Part shown: positions 42,088-50,675 of the stretch, one piece after another
How the letters are laid out: each line of letters starts with the position of its first letter
Position numbering within the stretch: the stretch's first letter is position 1
NCBI GenBank assembly: GCA_964502095.1
Contig: CAZCUF010000009.1
Span: 1-64,000, forward strand
Origin: JACPVF01 sp964502095
GTDB taxonomy: Bacteria; Chloroflexota; Anaerolineae; Anaerolineales; Villigracilaceae
Length of the DNA: 64,000 nt
Direction of reading: 5' to 3'
Translations under genes and position numbers: made by a program
The notes under the pieces: model-generated
Databases searched by the model: none
Told to the model about the DNA's origin: nothing
What the model saw: the letters and a program-made list of their open reading frames with translations, nothing else

Positions 42088-43365
42088 CTACTTTACGTTC
42101 ACAGCTTTTTCCAGATCGGCAAAACTCGTCATCCAGGATATGCGGTTGACGAAATCAGCCAGGGTTCGGCTTTCGGCGCGCAATGCACGTACGGCTCCGC
42201 CCACCGGGTCGTTCCCAGCCGCGCCGCCGGGCTGGTCTGCATAGGCGCCGTAGAACGCGAAGTATGCCTGATTCAGTTTGCGAATCAAATAACCGTTGCG
42301 CAGAAAGAATTGCTGGCGCTGATTCATGTAAGCCTCGGCTTCGTCGATCTTGCCATCTGCCAGAAGCGCGTCCACTGTGACGCGCGTAGTGTGCATTTCA
42401 GCGTTGAAGTTGAAGGGCGGGCGTGGAAGCGTGCCGGGGTCGGGATGATTCAACGGAAACGAGACCAGATTCAGATCCGGCAGGGAAGCGTGTGAAAGTT
42501 CCGGATAGAATTCTTTGAGCACGATGCCGCCAATTTCGTCGCCGGCCAGGGATGCGGTTGTTTCGTTCATGGTGCGTAATTCGGGCGTTTGCTCATAGAG
42601 GATTCCAAGCGGACGCAGGGTGAGATAGTTATGAGTCCATTCGTGCGCGATGGTGCTGAGTAGCCATTGCAGGGAGGTGGTGCGCATGATCATGGTGGGA
42701 TATACGCCCACGCCGCCGATCGGCACCACAAGCGAGGAAACGTTCAAGCCCGCATCCACGCGCGACTCGAGCGTTTCCTGCTGGTCAACTGTCAGATCGG
42801 GATCGACGGAAATATTGGCGATCTCTTCGATGACACTGCGCCTGGAAACGATCAACGCGTTCGGCACAGGTGTGGAATGAAATAATACCGATGGAATGGT
42901 TTGCCCCAGAAACGTGAGTCCTTGCTCGGCCAGCACCTGCGAAACTTGTTCCTGCAGGACCGCCTCCGCCAGCGGCGCGAGTTGATTCTGGCGGGCATAT
43001 TCCTGCGCGAGGTCGGCGCGAATGCCCGCGGCCGCGCTGTCTTTGTCGGTGATAGTGGCATCGGCGTAGATGCGCGCCAGGGAAGATTCGCCGTTTATGA
43101 CGTTTTGAGTCACGTGCAAATATTCCATCACGATTTGTTCGCGCGCTGTATTGTTGAGATAACCGGGCAAGCCCGCCGCGCCCTGTTCAATTTTGACGCC
43201 CATGGCGTTCAACATCCAGTTGACGTAGTCGAATTCGATCTGGCGCGTGTAGGCGCGTACGCGCTCGACCTCGTCCGTTGGAGGGGGCGATGAATATGAA
43301 AGCGTCAGCGCGCATAAAGCAATGAATAGGAACCAGTCTAAAAAACGTATGATTCGGGAGAACAT
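42088..43365 (-). CDS. Putative membrane-anchored gluzincin-type metalloprotease
   Basis: 425 residues, no family recognised. A signal anchor (about 8-25, LDWFLFIALCALTLSYS) is followed by a helical region. The zinc motif HEWTH is at 241-245, and N267-E268 in MNETTA would supply the third ligand 23 residues later, the arrangement of gluzincins such as thermolysin and M1 enzymes. It would act outside the cytoplasmic membrane. It lies 42 bases upstream of the DsbA-cyclophilin gene, suggesting a shared envelope-protein maturation role. Confidence 0.78.
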   Translation of the reverse strand: MFSRIIRFLDWFLFIALCALTLSYSSPPPTDEVERVRAYTRQIEFDYVNWMLNAMGVKIEQGAAGLPGYLNNTAREQIVMEYLHVTQNVINGESSLARIYADATITDKDSAAAGIRADLAQEYARQNQLAPLAEAVLQEQVSQVLAEQGLTFLGQTIPSVLFHSTPVPNALIVSRRSVIEEIANISVDPDLTVDQQETLESRVDAGLNVSSLVVPIGGVGVYPTMIMRTTSLQWLLSTIAHEWTHNYLTLRPLGILYEQTPELRTMNETTASLAGDEIGGIVLKEFYPELSHASLPDLNLVSFPLNHPDPGTLPRPPFNFNAEMHTTRVTVDALLADGKIDEAEAYMNQRQQFFLRNGYLIRKLNQAYFAFYGAYADQPGGAAGNDPVGGAVRALRAESRTLADFVNRISWMTSFADLEKAVNVK

Positions 43366-43888
43366 TTTGGTGATTATACTGCCGCCCTTTTACCGATTAT
43401 CCACCGCTTGATATTTTCACATCGGAAATTCAGAATCCGTTTGGAGGCCTGAAGCGCAACAACATATTAAACCGAGTCGGGACACAAGATTCTCGTGTCC
43501 CGACTGCACCTGCCCTCAACAGGTAACTTATCAATTTAGATTGACAAGTTCATCGCTTATTTGTTCTTCAGGCCCGGCCCTGCCGCGTCCGCCTGCTCTT
43601 ACGAAAAAAACTCAAACTATCCTTTATGATACCCAAAGCAAGGCAGATGACACAGTCACGAATGTCATTGAAATTGGACGACATTTGTCATATTTTCTTG
43701 ATTTCCCTCATACTTGTCTGGAACTCCAGCCCGGATTTGACTGATCAACTTTGCAACCGGAGGATTTTTAGCACGTATTTCAAATGGAAGGGAGAATGTT
43801 GAATTCGCTCGTTTCAGCTTTGTATGAATACTCCTGTGGAATACATCAAGTAAAATAAGCCGTTACAAGAAATTCGCGGAGGTAATTT
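43366..43888. other. 523-base intergenic region upstream of the exporter operon
   Basis: No convincing gene. It holds a long hairpin (43476-43506), an ATGACA/TGTCAT set (ATGACA 43647-43652, TGTCAT 43663-43668 and 43686-43691) that could be a regulator site, and a weak promoter, TTGAAT (43799-43804) with 18-base spacer and TATGAA (43823-43828). GGAGG is 6 bases before the exporter ATG. Confidence 0.5.
43476..43506. repeat. Long palindrome (11-base arms)
   Basis: AGTCGGGACAC (43476-43486) pairs with GTGTCCCGACT (43496-43506), 9-base loop that can add two further pairs. No T-run. The GGGAC/GTCCC core recalls the element at 28808-28829. Confidence 0.6.
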
Positions 43889-45178
43889 ATGTCGAAATTG
43901 TTCGATTATTTGAAGAGAAACCGGAAAGTAACCATTCCCGTCGTATTGGTTTTGATATTCATTGTGGGTTTTCTGTTTATTCGAGGTGGTCATCAGCAGA
44001 AGAGTCCTTATCAGACCGAGACGCTTTCCAAAGGTTCGTTAACCGCCACCGTCGGCGCGACCGGTAGTGTGCGCGCCGCGCAAAACGCCCTACTCGTCTG
44101 GCAGACTTCCGGCACAGTGGATAAAGTGAATGTGACCGTGGGCGATGTTGTGAAAATGGGCGATGTGCTGGCGGCGCTGGCAAAAACATCCCTGCCGCAG
44201 AATATTATTCTGGCTGAAGCCGATCTGGTCACTGCGCAGGGAAATTTGGACGATTTGATGAAATCCGATACCGCCCGTTCGCAAGCCGCAATCGCTCTTT
44301 TGAGCGCGCAGGATGCTTACGACAAGGCCAAGACCTATCGAGAATCCCTTAATGGGAAAATCGATTTGCAGAAAGTCACCTTCGTTACGATTGGAGGCCG
44401 CACTTTTCCCAAGGTTACTTATTACAAAGGCTATGCCGATCCTGAGACAATCGAAAAAGCGGATAACGACCTGGCTTTGAAGAAGGCCCAGCTCGATGAC
44501 GCTCAACGCGCGTATGACCGCGTCAAAGGCGGCCCTAATGCCGCGGATGTGGCCGCCGCACAGGCGCGCGTGGACGCGGCACAAGCCACGCTCAACGCCG
44601 CGCTGATCAAAGCTCCGTTCAACGGCACGATTACGCAGGCCGATCCGATGCCGGGCGATCAGGTTTCCGCTGGAACCACCGCCTTTCGTATTGACGATCT
44701 TTCCAGCCTGCTGGTGGATGTTCAAGTTTCGGAGATCGATATCAACAATGTTTCTGTAGGCCAGTCGGTTTCGGTCACGTTCGACGCGATACCCAATAAA
44801 ACCTATAACGGCAAAGTGACCGAGGTTTCGCAGGCCGGCGATATCGTTTCCGGCGCGGTGAACTTTACTGTGACCGTACAGTTAACGGACGGCGATCAAA
44901 ACGTTAAGCCCGGCATGACCGCGGCGGTTAATATCGTCGTCGATCAAGTTGACGGCCAGCTTCTGGTTTCGAATCGCGCCGTGCGATTTGTGGATGGAAA
45001 CCCGGCAGTGTACATCTTGAAGAATGGACTTCCGCAGGAAGTCCAAATCAAGCTTGGGCTTTCGGACGGCGTCCGCAGTGTTGTGCAAGGCGGGGAACTG
45101 AAAGAAGGCGACTTGATCATTTTGAATCCGCCCGCTCAATTCGGCCCGGGCGGGCCGGCCCTTCAAGGCGGAGGCTAG
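43889..45178 (+). CDS. MacA/HlyD-type periplasmic adaptor (membrane fusion protein)
   Basis: 429 residues. One N-terminal membrane helix (about 16-33), lipoyl-like halves around an alpha-helical hairpin (VDKVNVTVGDVVKMGDVLAAL; IKAPFNGTITQADPMPGDQV), and a beta-barrel domain. A Gly/Pro-rich end follows. It pairs with the ATPase and permease genes directly downstream, as in MacAB or LolCDE-like exporters. In an organism without an outer membrane it would act as an extracellular adaptor. Possible cargoes include peptides, lipids or drugs. Confidence 0.92.
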   Translation: MSKLFDYLKRNRKVTIPVVLVLIFIVGFLFIRGGHQQKSPYQTETLSKGSLTATVGATGSVRAAQNALLVWQTSGTVDKVNVTVGDVVKMGDVLAALAKTSLPQNIILAEADLVTAQGNLDDLMKSDTARSQAAIALLSAQDAYDKAKTYRESLNGKIDLQKVTFVTIGGRTFPKVTYYKGYADPETIEKADNDLALKKAQLDDAQRAYDRVKGGPNAADVAAAQARVDAAQATLNAALIKAPFNGTITQADPMPGDQVSAGTTAFRIDDLSSLLVDVQVSEIDINNVSVGQSVSVTFDAIPNKTYNGKVTEVSQAGDIVSGAVNFTVTVQLTDGDQNVKPGMTAAVNIVVDQVDGQLLVSNRAVRFVDGNPAVYILKNGLPQEVQIKLGLSDGVRSVVQGGELKEGDLIILNPPAQFGPGGPALQGGG

Positions 45179-45180
45179 GC

Positions 45181-45876
45181 ATGGACTGGGTCGTTGACGC
45201 CAGGGAGTTGACCAAAGTCTATAAAATGGGCGAGGTGGAGGTGCAGGCCCTGCGCGGCGCGTCACTGCGAATTCGACGCGGCGAAGTGGTAGCCATTATG
45301 GGTCCGTCCGGATCCGGTAAATCCACCATGATGAATATTCTCGGCTGTCTCGACCGGCCAACCTCCGGCGAATATATCCTCGACGGGGAATCGGTCGCCG
45401 CGCTCAATGACGATCAGCTGGCGGTCATCCGTAACCGCAAAGTGGGATTCGTTTTTCAGTCGTTCAACCTGCTCTCGCGTCAATCGGCTCTCTTTAACGT
45501 GGAATTGCCCCTGCGTTATGCAGGCCTGACCGAGGGACGCCGCGCACGCGCCCAGGCCGCGCTCGAAGCGGTGGGGCTGGCGGATCGCATGCATCACCGC
45601 CCCACGGAACTTTCCGGCGGCCAACAACAACGCGTGGCGATCGCGCGCGCCATCGTCAACCAACCGGCCATTATCATGGCAGATGAACCGACCGGCAACC
45701 TCGATTCGAAGGTGGGCAAAGAGATCATGTCGCTGATGTTGAACCTGAATAAGGAACGCGGCACCACGCTGATCATCGTCACGCATGACGCGGATGTAGG
45801 CGGGCTGGCCCGGCGAATCATCCACGTGCGCGACGGCTTGATCGAGGATAACATGAAGGGTGCGAAGAAAAAATGA
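45181..45876 (+). CDS. ABC transporter ATPase, MacB/LolD subfamily
   Basis: 231 residues. Walker A GPSGSGKSTM, Q-loop VFQSFNLL, signature LSGGQQQRVAIARAI, Walker B IIMADEPTGNLDS and H-loop VTHDADV. The spacing and TGNLDS motif are those of the MacB/LolD/FtsE group. Starts 2 bases after the adaptor stop and overlaps the permease start by ATGA. Confidence 0.96.
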   Translation: MDWVVDARELTKVYKMGEVEVQALRGASLRIRRGEVVAIMGPSGSGKSTMMNILGCLDRPTSGEYILDGESVAALNDDQLAVIRNRKVGFVFQSFNLLSRQSALFNVELPLRYAGLTEGRRARAQAALEAVGLADRMHHRPTELSGGQQQRVAIARAIVNQPAIIMADEPTGNLDSKVGKEIMSLMLNLNKERGTTLIIVTHDADVGGLARRIIHVRDGLIEDNMKGAKKK

Positions 45877-47105
45877 ATATCCCACAGGTTTTATTGGAAG
45901 CGCTCGAAAGCCTGAACTCCAACAAACTTCGTTCGGGCCTTACGGTGCTTGGTATTGTGATCGGTGTGGCGGCGGTGATCGCCATGCTGGCAGTGGGCAA
46001 CGGCGCGCAAGCCTCCATTACGGGTTCCATCAATCAGGTGGGCACCAACCTGCTGTTCGTGTTTCGCGGCGCAAGAGACAATTCAGCCGTCCGCAATCCG
46101 CGCCCGCTGACCATCTACGACGCCAACGCTTTGATGGATCCGTACGCCGCGCCGCATGTGCAGGCGGTAGCGCCTGTGGTGCAGGGAAACGGCCTGGTTG
46201 ACTTTAACGGTGAGAGCAAAAGCACGACCATTCTTGGAGTGACTCCCGTTTACCAAACGGTGCGCAACATCAGTCTGCTCGACGGCAGTTTCATTACTGA
46301 AGATCAAAGTTTGGGCCGCGCTTCGGTGGTCGTCATCGGTGTGGACGTGGCGGATAAGTTGTTCGGCCATCGCGACGGTTTGGTCGGTGAAACGATCCGT
46401 ATTTCGGGCCAGCCGTTCCGCATTACCGGGGTTCTGACTCCGCAGGGTGGAAGCGCTTTCGGCTCGGAAGATAATGAGGTGCTGGTTCCGTTATCCACCG
46501 CGCAGGCCCGCTTGATTCAAAATTCGAGTCCCGGCAATGTGGATGTCATTTACGTGCAAGCCACGGACTTTCAATCGGTATCGGCCGCTTCCGACGAGAT
46601 CACCCAAATCCTGCGCACGCGTCATCGCTCGCCGGTTGGTCAGGATGATTTCACTGTTTTCACGCAGGAAAGTATTCTCAACACCGTTCAAAGCGTGACC
46701 GGCGTATTGACCGTTTTCCTCGGCGGCATCGCGGCCATCTCTTTGCTGGTCGGCGGAATCGGAATCATGAACATCATGCTGGTCTCGGTCACTGAGCGGA
46801 CGCGTGAGATCGGTCTGCGCAAAGCGCTCGGCGCGCGCAAACGCGATATTCTGATTCAGTTTTTGACGGAATCCGCCCTGCTCAGTCTCTTCGGCGGCTT
46901 GATCGGAATCTTCTTCGGCTGGTTGATCGCCTTCATTGTGGGACGCGTGGCCGCGGCCACCGGCAACAACTTCACGCCCATCGTTGGCATGGACGCGGTC
47001 TTGCTGGCGACTCTCTTCTCCGCGGCGGTGGGTCTGTTCTTTGGGATTTATCCTGCCAGCCGCGCCGCGGGCCTCGAGCCGGTTGAAGCATTGCGGTATG
47101 AATAA
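45873..47105 (+). CDS. ABC transporter permease, MacB/FtsX type
   Basis: 410 residues. One N-terminal helix (SGLTVLGIVIGVAAVIAMLAVG), a large extracytoplasmic MacB_PCD domain (about 45-280), then three C-terminal helices including LLVGGIGIMNIMLVSVTERTREIGLRKALGARKRDIL, the FtsX coupling segment. It transmits ATP hydrolysis to the outside domain rather than pumping through the membrane, by analogy to MacB. Its stop overlaps the next lipoprotein start. Confidence 0.95.
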   Translation: MNIPQVLLEALESLNSNKLRSGLTVLGIVIGVAAVIAMLAVGNGAQASITGSINQVGTNLLFVFRGARDNSAVRNPRPLTIYDANALMDPYAAPHVQAVAPVVQGNGLVDFNGESKSTTILGVTPVYQTVRNISLLDGSFITEDQSLGRASVVVIGVDVADKLFGHRDGLVGETIRISGQPFRITGVLTPQGGSAFGSEDNEVLVPLSTAQARLIQNSSPGNVDVIYVQATDFQSVSAASDEITQILRTRHRSPVGQDDFTVFTQESILNTVQSVTGVLTVFLGGIAAISLLVGGIGIMNIMLVSVTERTREIGLRKALGARKRDILIQFLTESALLSLFGGLIGIFFGWLIAFIVGRVAAATGNNFTPIVGMDAVLLATLFSAAVGLFFGIYPASRAAGLEPVEALRYE

Positions 47106-47820
47106 AGCGCTGAGGCAATTATTCGCGGCCTTGATTGTCTTCCTGCTGATATTTATTCAGGGATGCACGCGCCCGCGCGCCGTTACTTCGGCTGTTCCAA
47201 CCCTTCCATCAAACGAAGCGCCGAACCTTCCAACGCAGACCGTCATCCCGGCCAGCCCAACGCTTCCTCCCACGCCGACACCTGTTCCCGCTATGGTGGA
47301 GATTTCCTCCCCGACTCCCACGCTGGCGCTCGTTACAGTAACGGCTGTCGGCGGCGACCTTGCCATTCGCTCCGGCCCGGATATGGTCTTCAACGCGGTC
47401 GCGGTGTTGCGTAACGGCGAAACAGCCACTGCCTCAGCGCGCAGTATTCTCGATGGCTGGGTGCGGATTCCCATCCCTTCACAGGCGGCTCAGACCGGCT
47501 GGGTTTCGATTCAAACGAAATATTCCGTTGTCGGCGGCAATGTATTGGACCTGCCGATGATCCGCAAAGTGGAATGGCCCACCGGCGCGTATCTCATCAA
47601 TTGCACGGCGCATCAAATGCGGGCGGAGCCGGGAGGAACGCTTATTCCTCCGGTCGGCGACGCGCCGAATAACCGCGTTTGGTTTACTCCCAGCTTATAC
47701 AAGATCTACGATATGGATGTGGCCGGTCAGCCGTTTGTGATGAACATTTTCCTCGACGCTCACTCCCAAGTCAGCATTCAGATCGATGGAAATCGCCAGC
47801 GCAGTGATTGTCCAAAATAA
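47098..47820 (+). CDS. Lipoprotein with bacterial SH3 domain
   Basis: 240 residues. Lipobox FIQGC (Cys23), a Pro/Thr/Ser linker to about 80, then an SH3b-like domain (LAIRSGPDMVFNAVAVLRNGE, WVRIPI, GWVSIQ). The C-terminal 80 residues have two Cys (NCTAH, SDCPK) and a beta-rich pattern. SH3b domains bind cell-wall peptides. The ATG at 47098 overlaps the permease stop, so it belongs to the exporter operon; the frame opens earlier inside the permease gene. Confidence 0.88.
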   Translation: MNKALRQLFAALIVFLLIFIQGCTRPRAVTSAVPTLPSNEAPNLPTQTVIPASPTLPPTPTPVPAMVEISSPTPTLALVTVTAVGGDLAIRSGPDMVFNAVAVLRNGETATASARSILDGWVRIPIPSQAAQTGWVSIQTKYSVVGGNVLDLPMIRKVEWPTGAYLINCTAHQMRAEPGGTLIPPVGDAPNNRVWFTPSLYKIYDMDVAGQPFVMNIFLDAHSQVSIQIDGNRQRSDCPK

Positions 47821-48232
47821 GCAACAGATCGGGCTTCCCTCTTTCGAGAGCGGCTAAAGCAGAAACATAAAGCCGCTCACTTGCCCCATTATTGTCTGCT
47901 ACTCTATTTCCACAAACACCCCCCCAGGGTACACAGATTAGGGTTACTTGATTCCAGTCGGGGTGAGTCCCTGCAGGGCAATCTTTCGTGGTGGTACATT
48001 CTTGCCCACCCCCACCCCCACCCCCACCACCACCGGGCGGTGGAGTTTGGGTGCCGCCGCCAGTTTTGGGTATGCAACACTTGGCACGGCAGATCTCAGT
48101 GTTGTAGTCACAGTAATCTCGTTCATTAGGTACACCACATTCCGGATTATTATCACAAGCAGCCATTACACTACTTACGCTTAAAGTAAATAAGAAGGAT
48201 GCACTTAAAACAAAAAGGATTTTCTTAAACAT
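47771..48232 (-). CDS. Cys-rich secreted protein with poly-Gly tract, 3' end overlapping the neighbour
   Basis: 153 residues, not recognised. Signal peptide MFKKILFVLSASFLFTLSVS with cleavage after VMA, then a Cys-rich stretch (CDNNPECGVPNERDYCDYN, CRAKCC), a Pro/Gly linker with ten consecutive Gly, and a second Cys-rich part (CTTTKDC, LICVPWGGVCGNR). The final 45 or so residues differ in style and the frame runs 50 bases into the convergent lipoprotein gene, so the native C-terminus may have been lost and replaced by host sequence. An inverted repeat (47848-47855, 47871-47878) lies within this tail. Confidence 0.6.
   Translation of the reverse strand: MFKKILFVLSASFLFTLSVSSVMAACDNNPECGVPNERDYCDYNTEICRAKCCIPKTGGGTQTPPPGGGGGGGGGGQECTTTKDCPAGTHPDWNQVTLICVPWGGVCGNRVADNNGASERLYVSALAALERGKPDLLLILDNHCAGDFHRSEC
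48005..48025 (-). other. G-quadruplex-forming tract inside the poly-Gly codons
   Basis: On the minus strand the tract has G-runs of 5, 5, 5 and 3 separated by single T residues (plus strand CCC A CCCCC A CCCCC A CCCCC). Single-base loops make such motifs very stable. It encodes Gly codons of the secreted protein. Confidence 0.7.
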
Positions 48233-48241
48233 TTCTGTTAA

Positions 48242-48724
48242 TTACAAAATTCTGATAGAAATTGTATTTTCCGGGTATATATTCATGGGTATGGAAATGT
48301 CTTTTTTGTACGCATTTTGGATTTGAACCAAAGTTCTTTTATCTGCCCAAATAATACGGATATTATTATCTAATTCAGGATCAAGCGATTTTAATTTATT
48401 AAGATCGGCATTGTTTGGACTCGATAACAAATTTTCAGTTCCAAACTGATAGGTTTTGTTATCCGTTCCTTTTATATAAAGCATCCCGTTTTTGGCATCA
48501 AGTTTTAAAAACTTTCCGGTCATGTGGTATGCATAACTCCCGTCCTGGTAGGTATAGATTACTTCGTATGGTACAGTTGGGTCTGTAAGTACCGGATACG
48601 AGTTCTTTAATGAAATAATATTCTTATTGTTAGCAAATAAAGGTGAAGAAATAATAAACCAAAAACCGAAGATCAATAATAAGACGATCAAGAAAGATGT
48701 GCCAACTATTATTCCATTTCGCAT
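48242..48724 (-). CDS. Membrane-anchored hypothetical protein of the AT-rich island
   Basis: 160 residues. N-terminal hydrophobic segment about 4-27 (GIIVGTSFLIVLLLIFGFWF), then a beta-rich outside part with YEVIYTYQDGSYAYHMTG and LYIKGTDNKTYQFGTENLL. No family recognised. Codon use is strongly AT-rich compared with flanking genes (17 G/C of 60 bases at 48241-48300). Nine bases separate it from the next gene downstream. Confidence 0.65.
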   Translation of the reverse strand: MRNGIIVGTSFLIVLLLIFGFWFIISSPLFANNKNIISLKNSYPVLTDPTVPYEVIYTYQDGSYAYHMTGKFLKLDAKNGMLYIKGTDNKTYQFGTENLLSSPNNADLNKLKSLDPELDNNIRIIWADKRTLVQIQNAYKKDISIPMNIYPENTISIRIL

Positions 48725-48793
48725 CTGAATAATTATCGAATGGAATTATTTTTATGTCAATTACGATAATCCTGAATAACTTCTACTTAACTG

Positions 48794-50296
48794 CTATTGG
48801 GGTTGAGCTGTTGCTTTAATGCTTTTTAAAAGTAGAAACATCATCGTCATATCCCTACCTCCTCCCATATGGTCGTAAATTTGCGTTCCAGAATTTAATT
48901 TTATCCAAAGCACTGCGTCAGCCATAGAGGCTGAGATGTCCTGGTTGTTATTGAAACCTGAAAATAAGCCTGTATAAATAACCAAATTACCGTCATCGAG
49001 ATTGGTACCCATTCCTACGTTATCCGAGTTATCAGTAAACAAGGTTATATTGTTCATCTTTGGTGCATCTACGAGCGCTATAGAGAATTTGCTGATTCCA
49101 ACAACGCCATCCACATCTGTTCCAGAATACATTGGCCATATTATGTAAGGTTTTTGAACATAGCCATTCCCGTCATTTAGGTCGTTTGCCCAAATATCAT
49201 TAAGCTGGACTTTCTTCCAGTCTTCGGGATCGTTTGTTTTTTGAGCCTTTGCCCATAAGGCCATGAACTCTTTGAAATGCTTTTCAGAAGTGTCAAAAGA
49301 CGGCTCCTCGCCTTTCTTTAGCCAGGTTTTGAAGAAAGTTCTTGCAACAAACTCCAAGTATGTATTTTCGTTAACAGTAACTTTGGTTACGTAAGGATCT
49401 AGCGATTTATCGGTAATGAGTTCTGCGTTTATCGCTACCCCCATATATTTCCCTTCCGCTGTTTCGGTGTAGGCGGGGCGCAGGTCTTTTTCCTTACCGG
49501 GGATAAGTGTTTTTGTTCCTTCATTTGTTATAGCATTTGCATCAAAAACATTCGGATAATTATTTTTATCAAAAACAACACTTAGTCCACCAAGCGGATC
49601 GGGAGTATAACCGTCAATCTGTATGTTGGGGGTCATCAAGCTGTCGGGGTCAAAAGTAATATTAGTTCCATCGGACTTGTAACCAAAAACCGGCCTGCTT
49701 GTGTCAACCACTCCGCCTACCGCAGGGTTAAAACCCGGGTCATAATACCAAATATTGTTTGTTTTACCTGTTAGATTTCCATTTTCATCAACCTCCGGTG
49801 TGCTTACGCCGACAAGTCTTACCGGCGCTACAAAGCCGGTGTAATTTATAAAGTCCGCGTAAACGGCAACCTGATTTTTAAGTTCAAATACTGTATTGTT
49901 ATTTGTAATTTCGATGGTTTTTGAATCGGCAATAGCCTGTTGGGACATTTTGTACATATAAAGCTTGAAGTGGGTTCCACCTACGTTTGCATCAAATACC
50001 TCGATGCTTCCGTCACCGCCCTCAGCCTCCGGTTTGTCCCCCGGAAGTGAAGAAATAGCTTTTTCTCTAAGTGTCGCATCTGTTACTTGTGTAATTTCTG
50101 CAGAGGTAACTTTTACAATTTCGGTGGATGTGGCTGTTGATGGATGGGTCTCAGAGACTTCGGTTGATACAGCTGTGGATGGGCGAGTTTCAGAAACTTG
50201 ATAGCCAGTTGCACAAGAATATACGGTCACTCCAAGAGCAACTGTTAATAAGGTCCGTACTGCCAATTTTCTTGAATAAGCCAATCGCATTGTCAT
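48794..50296 (-). CDS. Large exported protein, unknown, of the AT-rich island
   Basis: 500 residues. N-terminal hydrophobic signal (about 11-27) with a lipobox-like VTVYSC, then Ser/Thr-rich imperfect repeats (VSETRPSTAVSTE, VSETHPSTATSTE). The mature part is acidic and Asn/Asp-rich with patterns such as GFNPAVGGVVDTSRPVFGYK and LFTDNSDNVGMGTNLDDGNL; no catalytic motif is evident. It is the first gene of a three-gene minus-strand set, all exported and AT-rich. I do not recognise it. Confidence 0.65.
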   Translation of the reverse strand: MTMRLAYSRKLAVRTLLTVALGVTVYSCATGYQVSETRPSTAVSTEVSETHPSTATSTEIVKVTSAEITQVTDATLREKAISSLPGDKPEAEGGDGSIEVFDANVGGTHFKLYMYKMSQQAIADSKTIEITNNNTVFELKNQVAVYADFINYTGFVAPVRLVGVSTPEVDENGNLTGKTNNIWYYDPGFNPAVGGVVDTSRPVFGYKSDGTNITFDPDSLMTPNIQIDGYTPDPLGGLSVVFDKNNYPNVFDANAITNEGTKTLIPGKEKDLRPAYTETAEGKYMGVAINAELITDKSLDPYVTKVTVNENTYLEFVARTFFKTWLKKGEEPSFDTSEKHFKEFMALWAKAQKTNDPEDWKKVQLNDIWANDLNDGNGYVQKPYIIWPMYSGTDVDGVVGISKFSIALVDAPKMNNITLFTDNSDNVGMGTNLDDGNLVIYTGLFSGFNNNQDISASMADAVLWIKLNSGTQIYDHMGGGRDMTMMFLLLKSIKATAQPQ

Positions 50297-50465
50297 ATTT
50301 CGCCCTTTACCTACGACTTCGTTAAAATTACCGACGAGACCTTCCCGTTGGGTAAAGCCGGTTCAAATCTCCCCGGCTGTCCCGGAAAAACGAACACGTC
50401 GGTTTTCACTTTCTGCCCCTGACCTAGTATTATTTTAGCACTTTCCGACTTATAACCTCAAACAC

Positions 50466-50675
50466 CTAAATTGTGGGACTATAGGTTTTAATATCAAGTT
50501 TTGGGGATTGCGCTTTGTTTTCCAGGGCAACCCGCAATCCTTCCTGGGCAAATCGCAGTCGGGTGCGCCGAATGGTTGACTCGCTGACGTACAGAGCATC
50601 CGGCTGATTTCTGCATTGGGTGTTCCTTCAGGGAGCGGCATGTGGACAAGTGTTTATCGTTCCTTTTTGGCGCAT
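50466..50675 (-). pseudogene. Relic of an IS630-family transposase (N-terminal part)
   Basis: Minus-strand reading gives MRQKGT, a gap with a stop, EGTPNAEISRML in one frame, and then, after a one-base shift, YVSESTIRRTRLRFAQEGLR and VALENKAQSPKLD. This is the N-terminal helix-turn-helix of IS630-type transposases (EIAxxLxVSxxTVRRxRxRFxEEGLxxAL). The frame ends at TAG 50468-50466; the DDE catalytic domain is absent. It is broken by at least one frameshift and an in-frame stop. No terminal repeats were found. Confidence 0.72.

Noticed and set aside
43541..43744. 67-codon frame in the intergenic region before the exporter
   Set aside because: No ribosome site, no hydrophobic or domain pattern, and it spans the putative operator repeats.
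43796..43858. 20-codon frame (MLNSLVSALYEYSCGIHQVK) with AAGGGAGA upstream, like an antibiotic-sensing leader peptide before the exporter
   Set aside because: The ribosome site is too close to the ATG, no terminator or alternative hairpin follows, and a promoter-like TTGAAT-18-TATGAA overlaps the frame.
48005..48025. CCCCCA tandem units as a CRISPR-like array
   Set aside because: The unit is six bases with no spacers; it simply encodes a Gly tract.
50359..50371. GGTTCAAATCTCC, resembling a tRNA or tmRNA T-loop
   Set aside because: The flanking bases do not form a T-stem and no acceptor or anticodon arm can be found.
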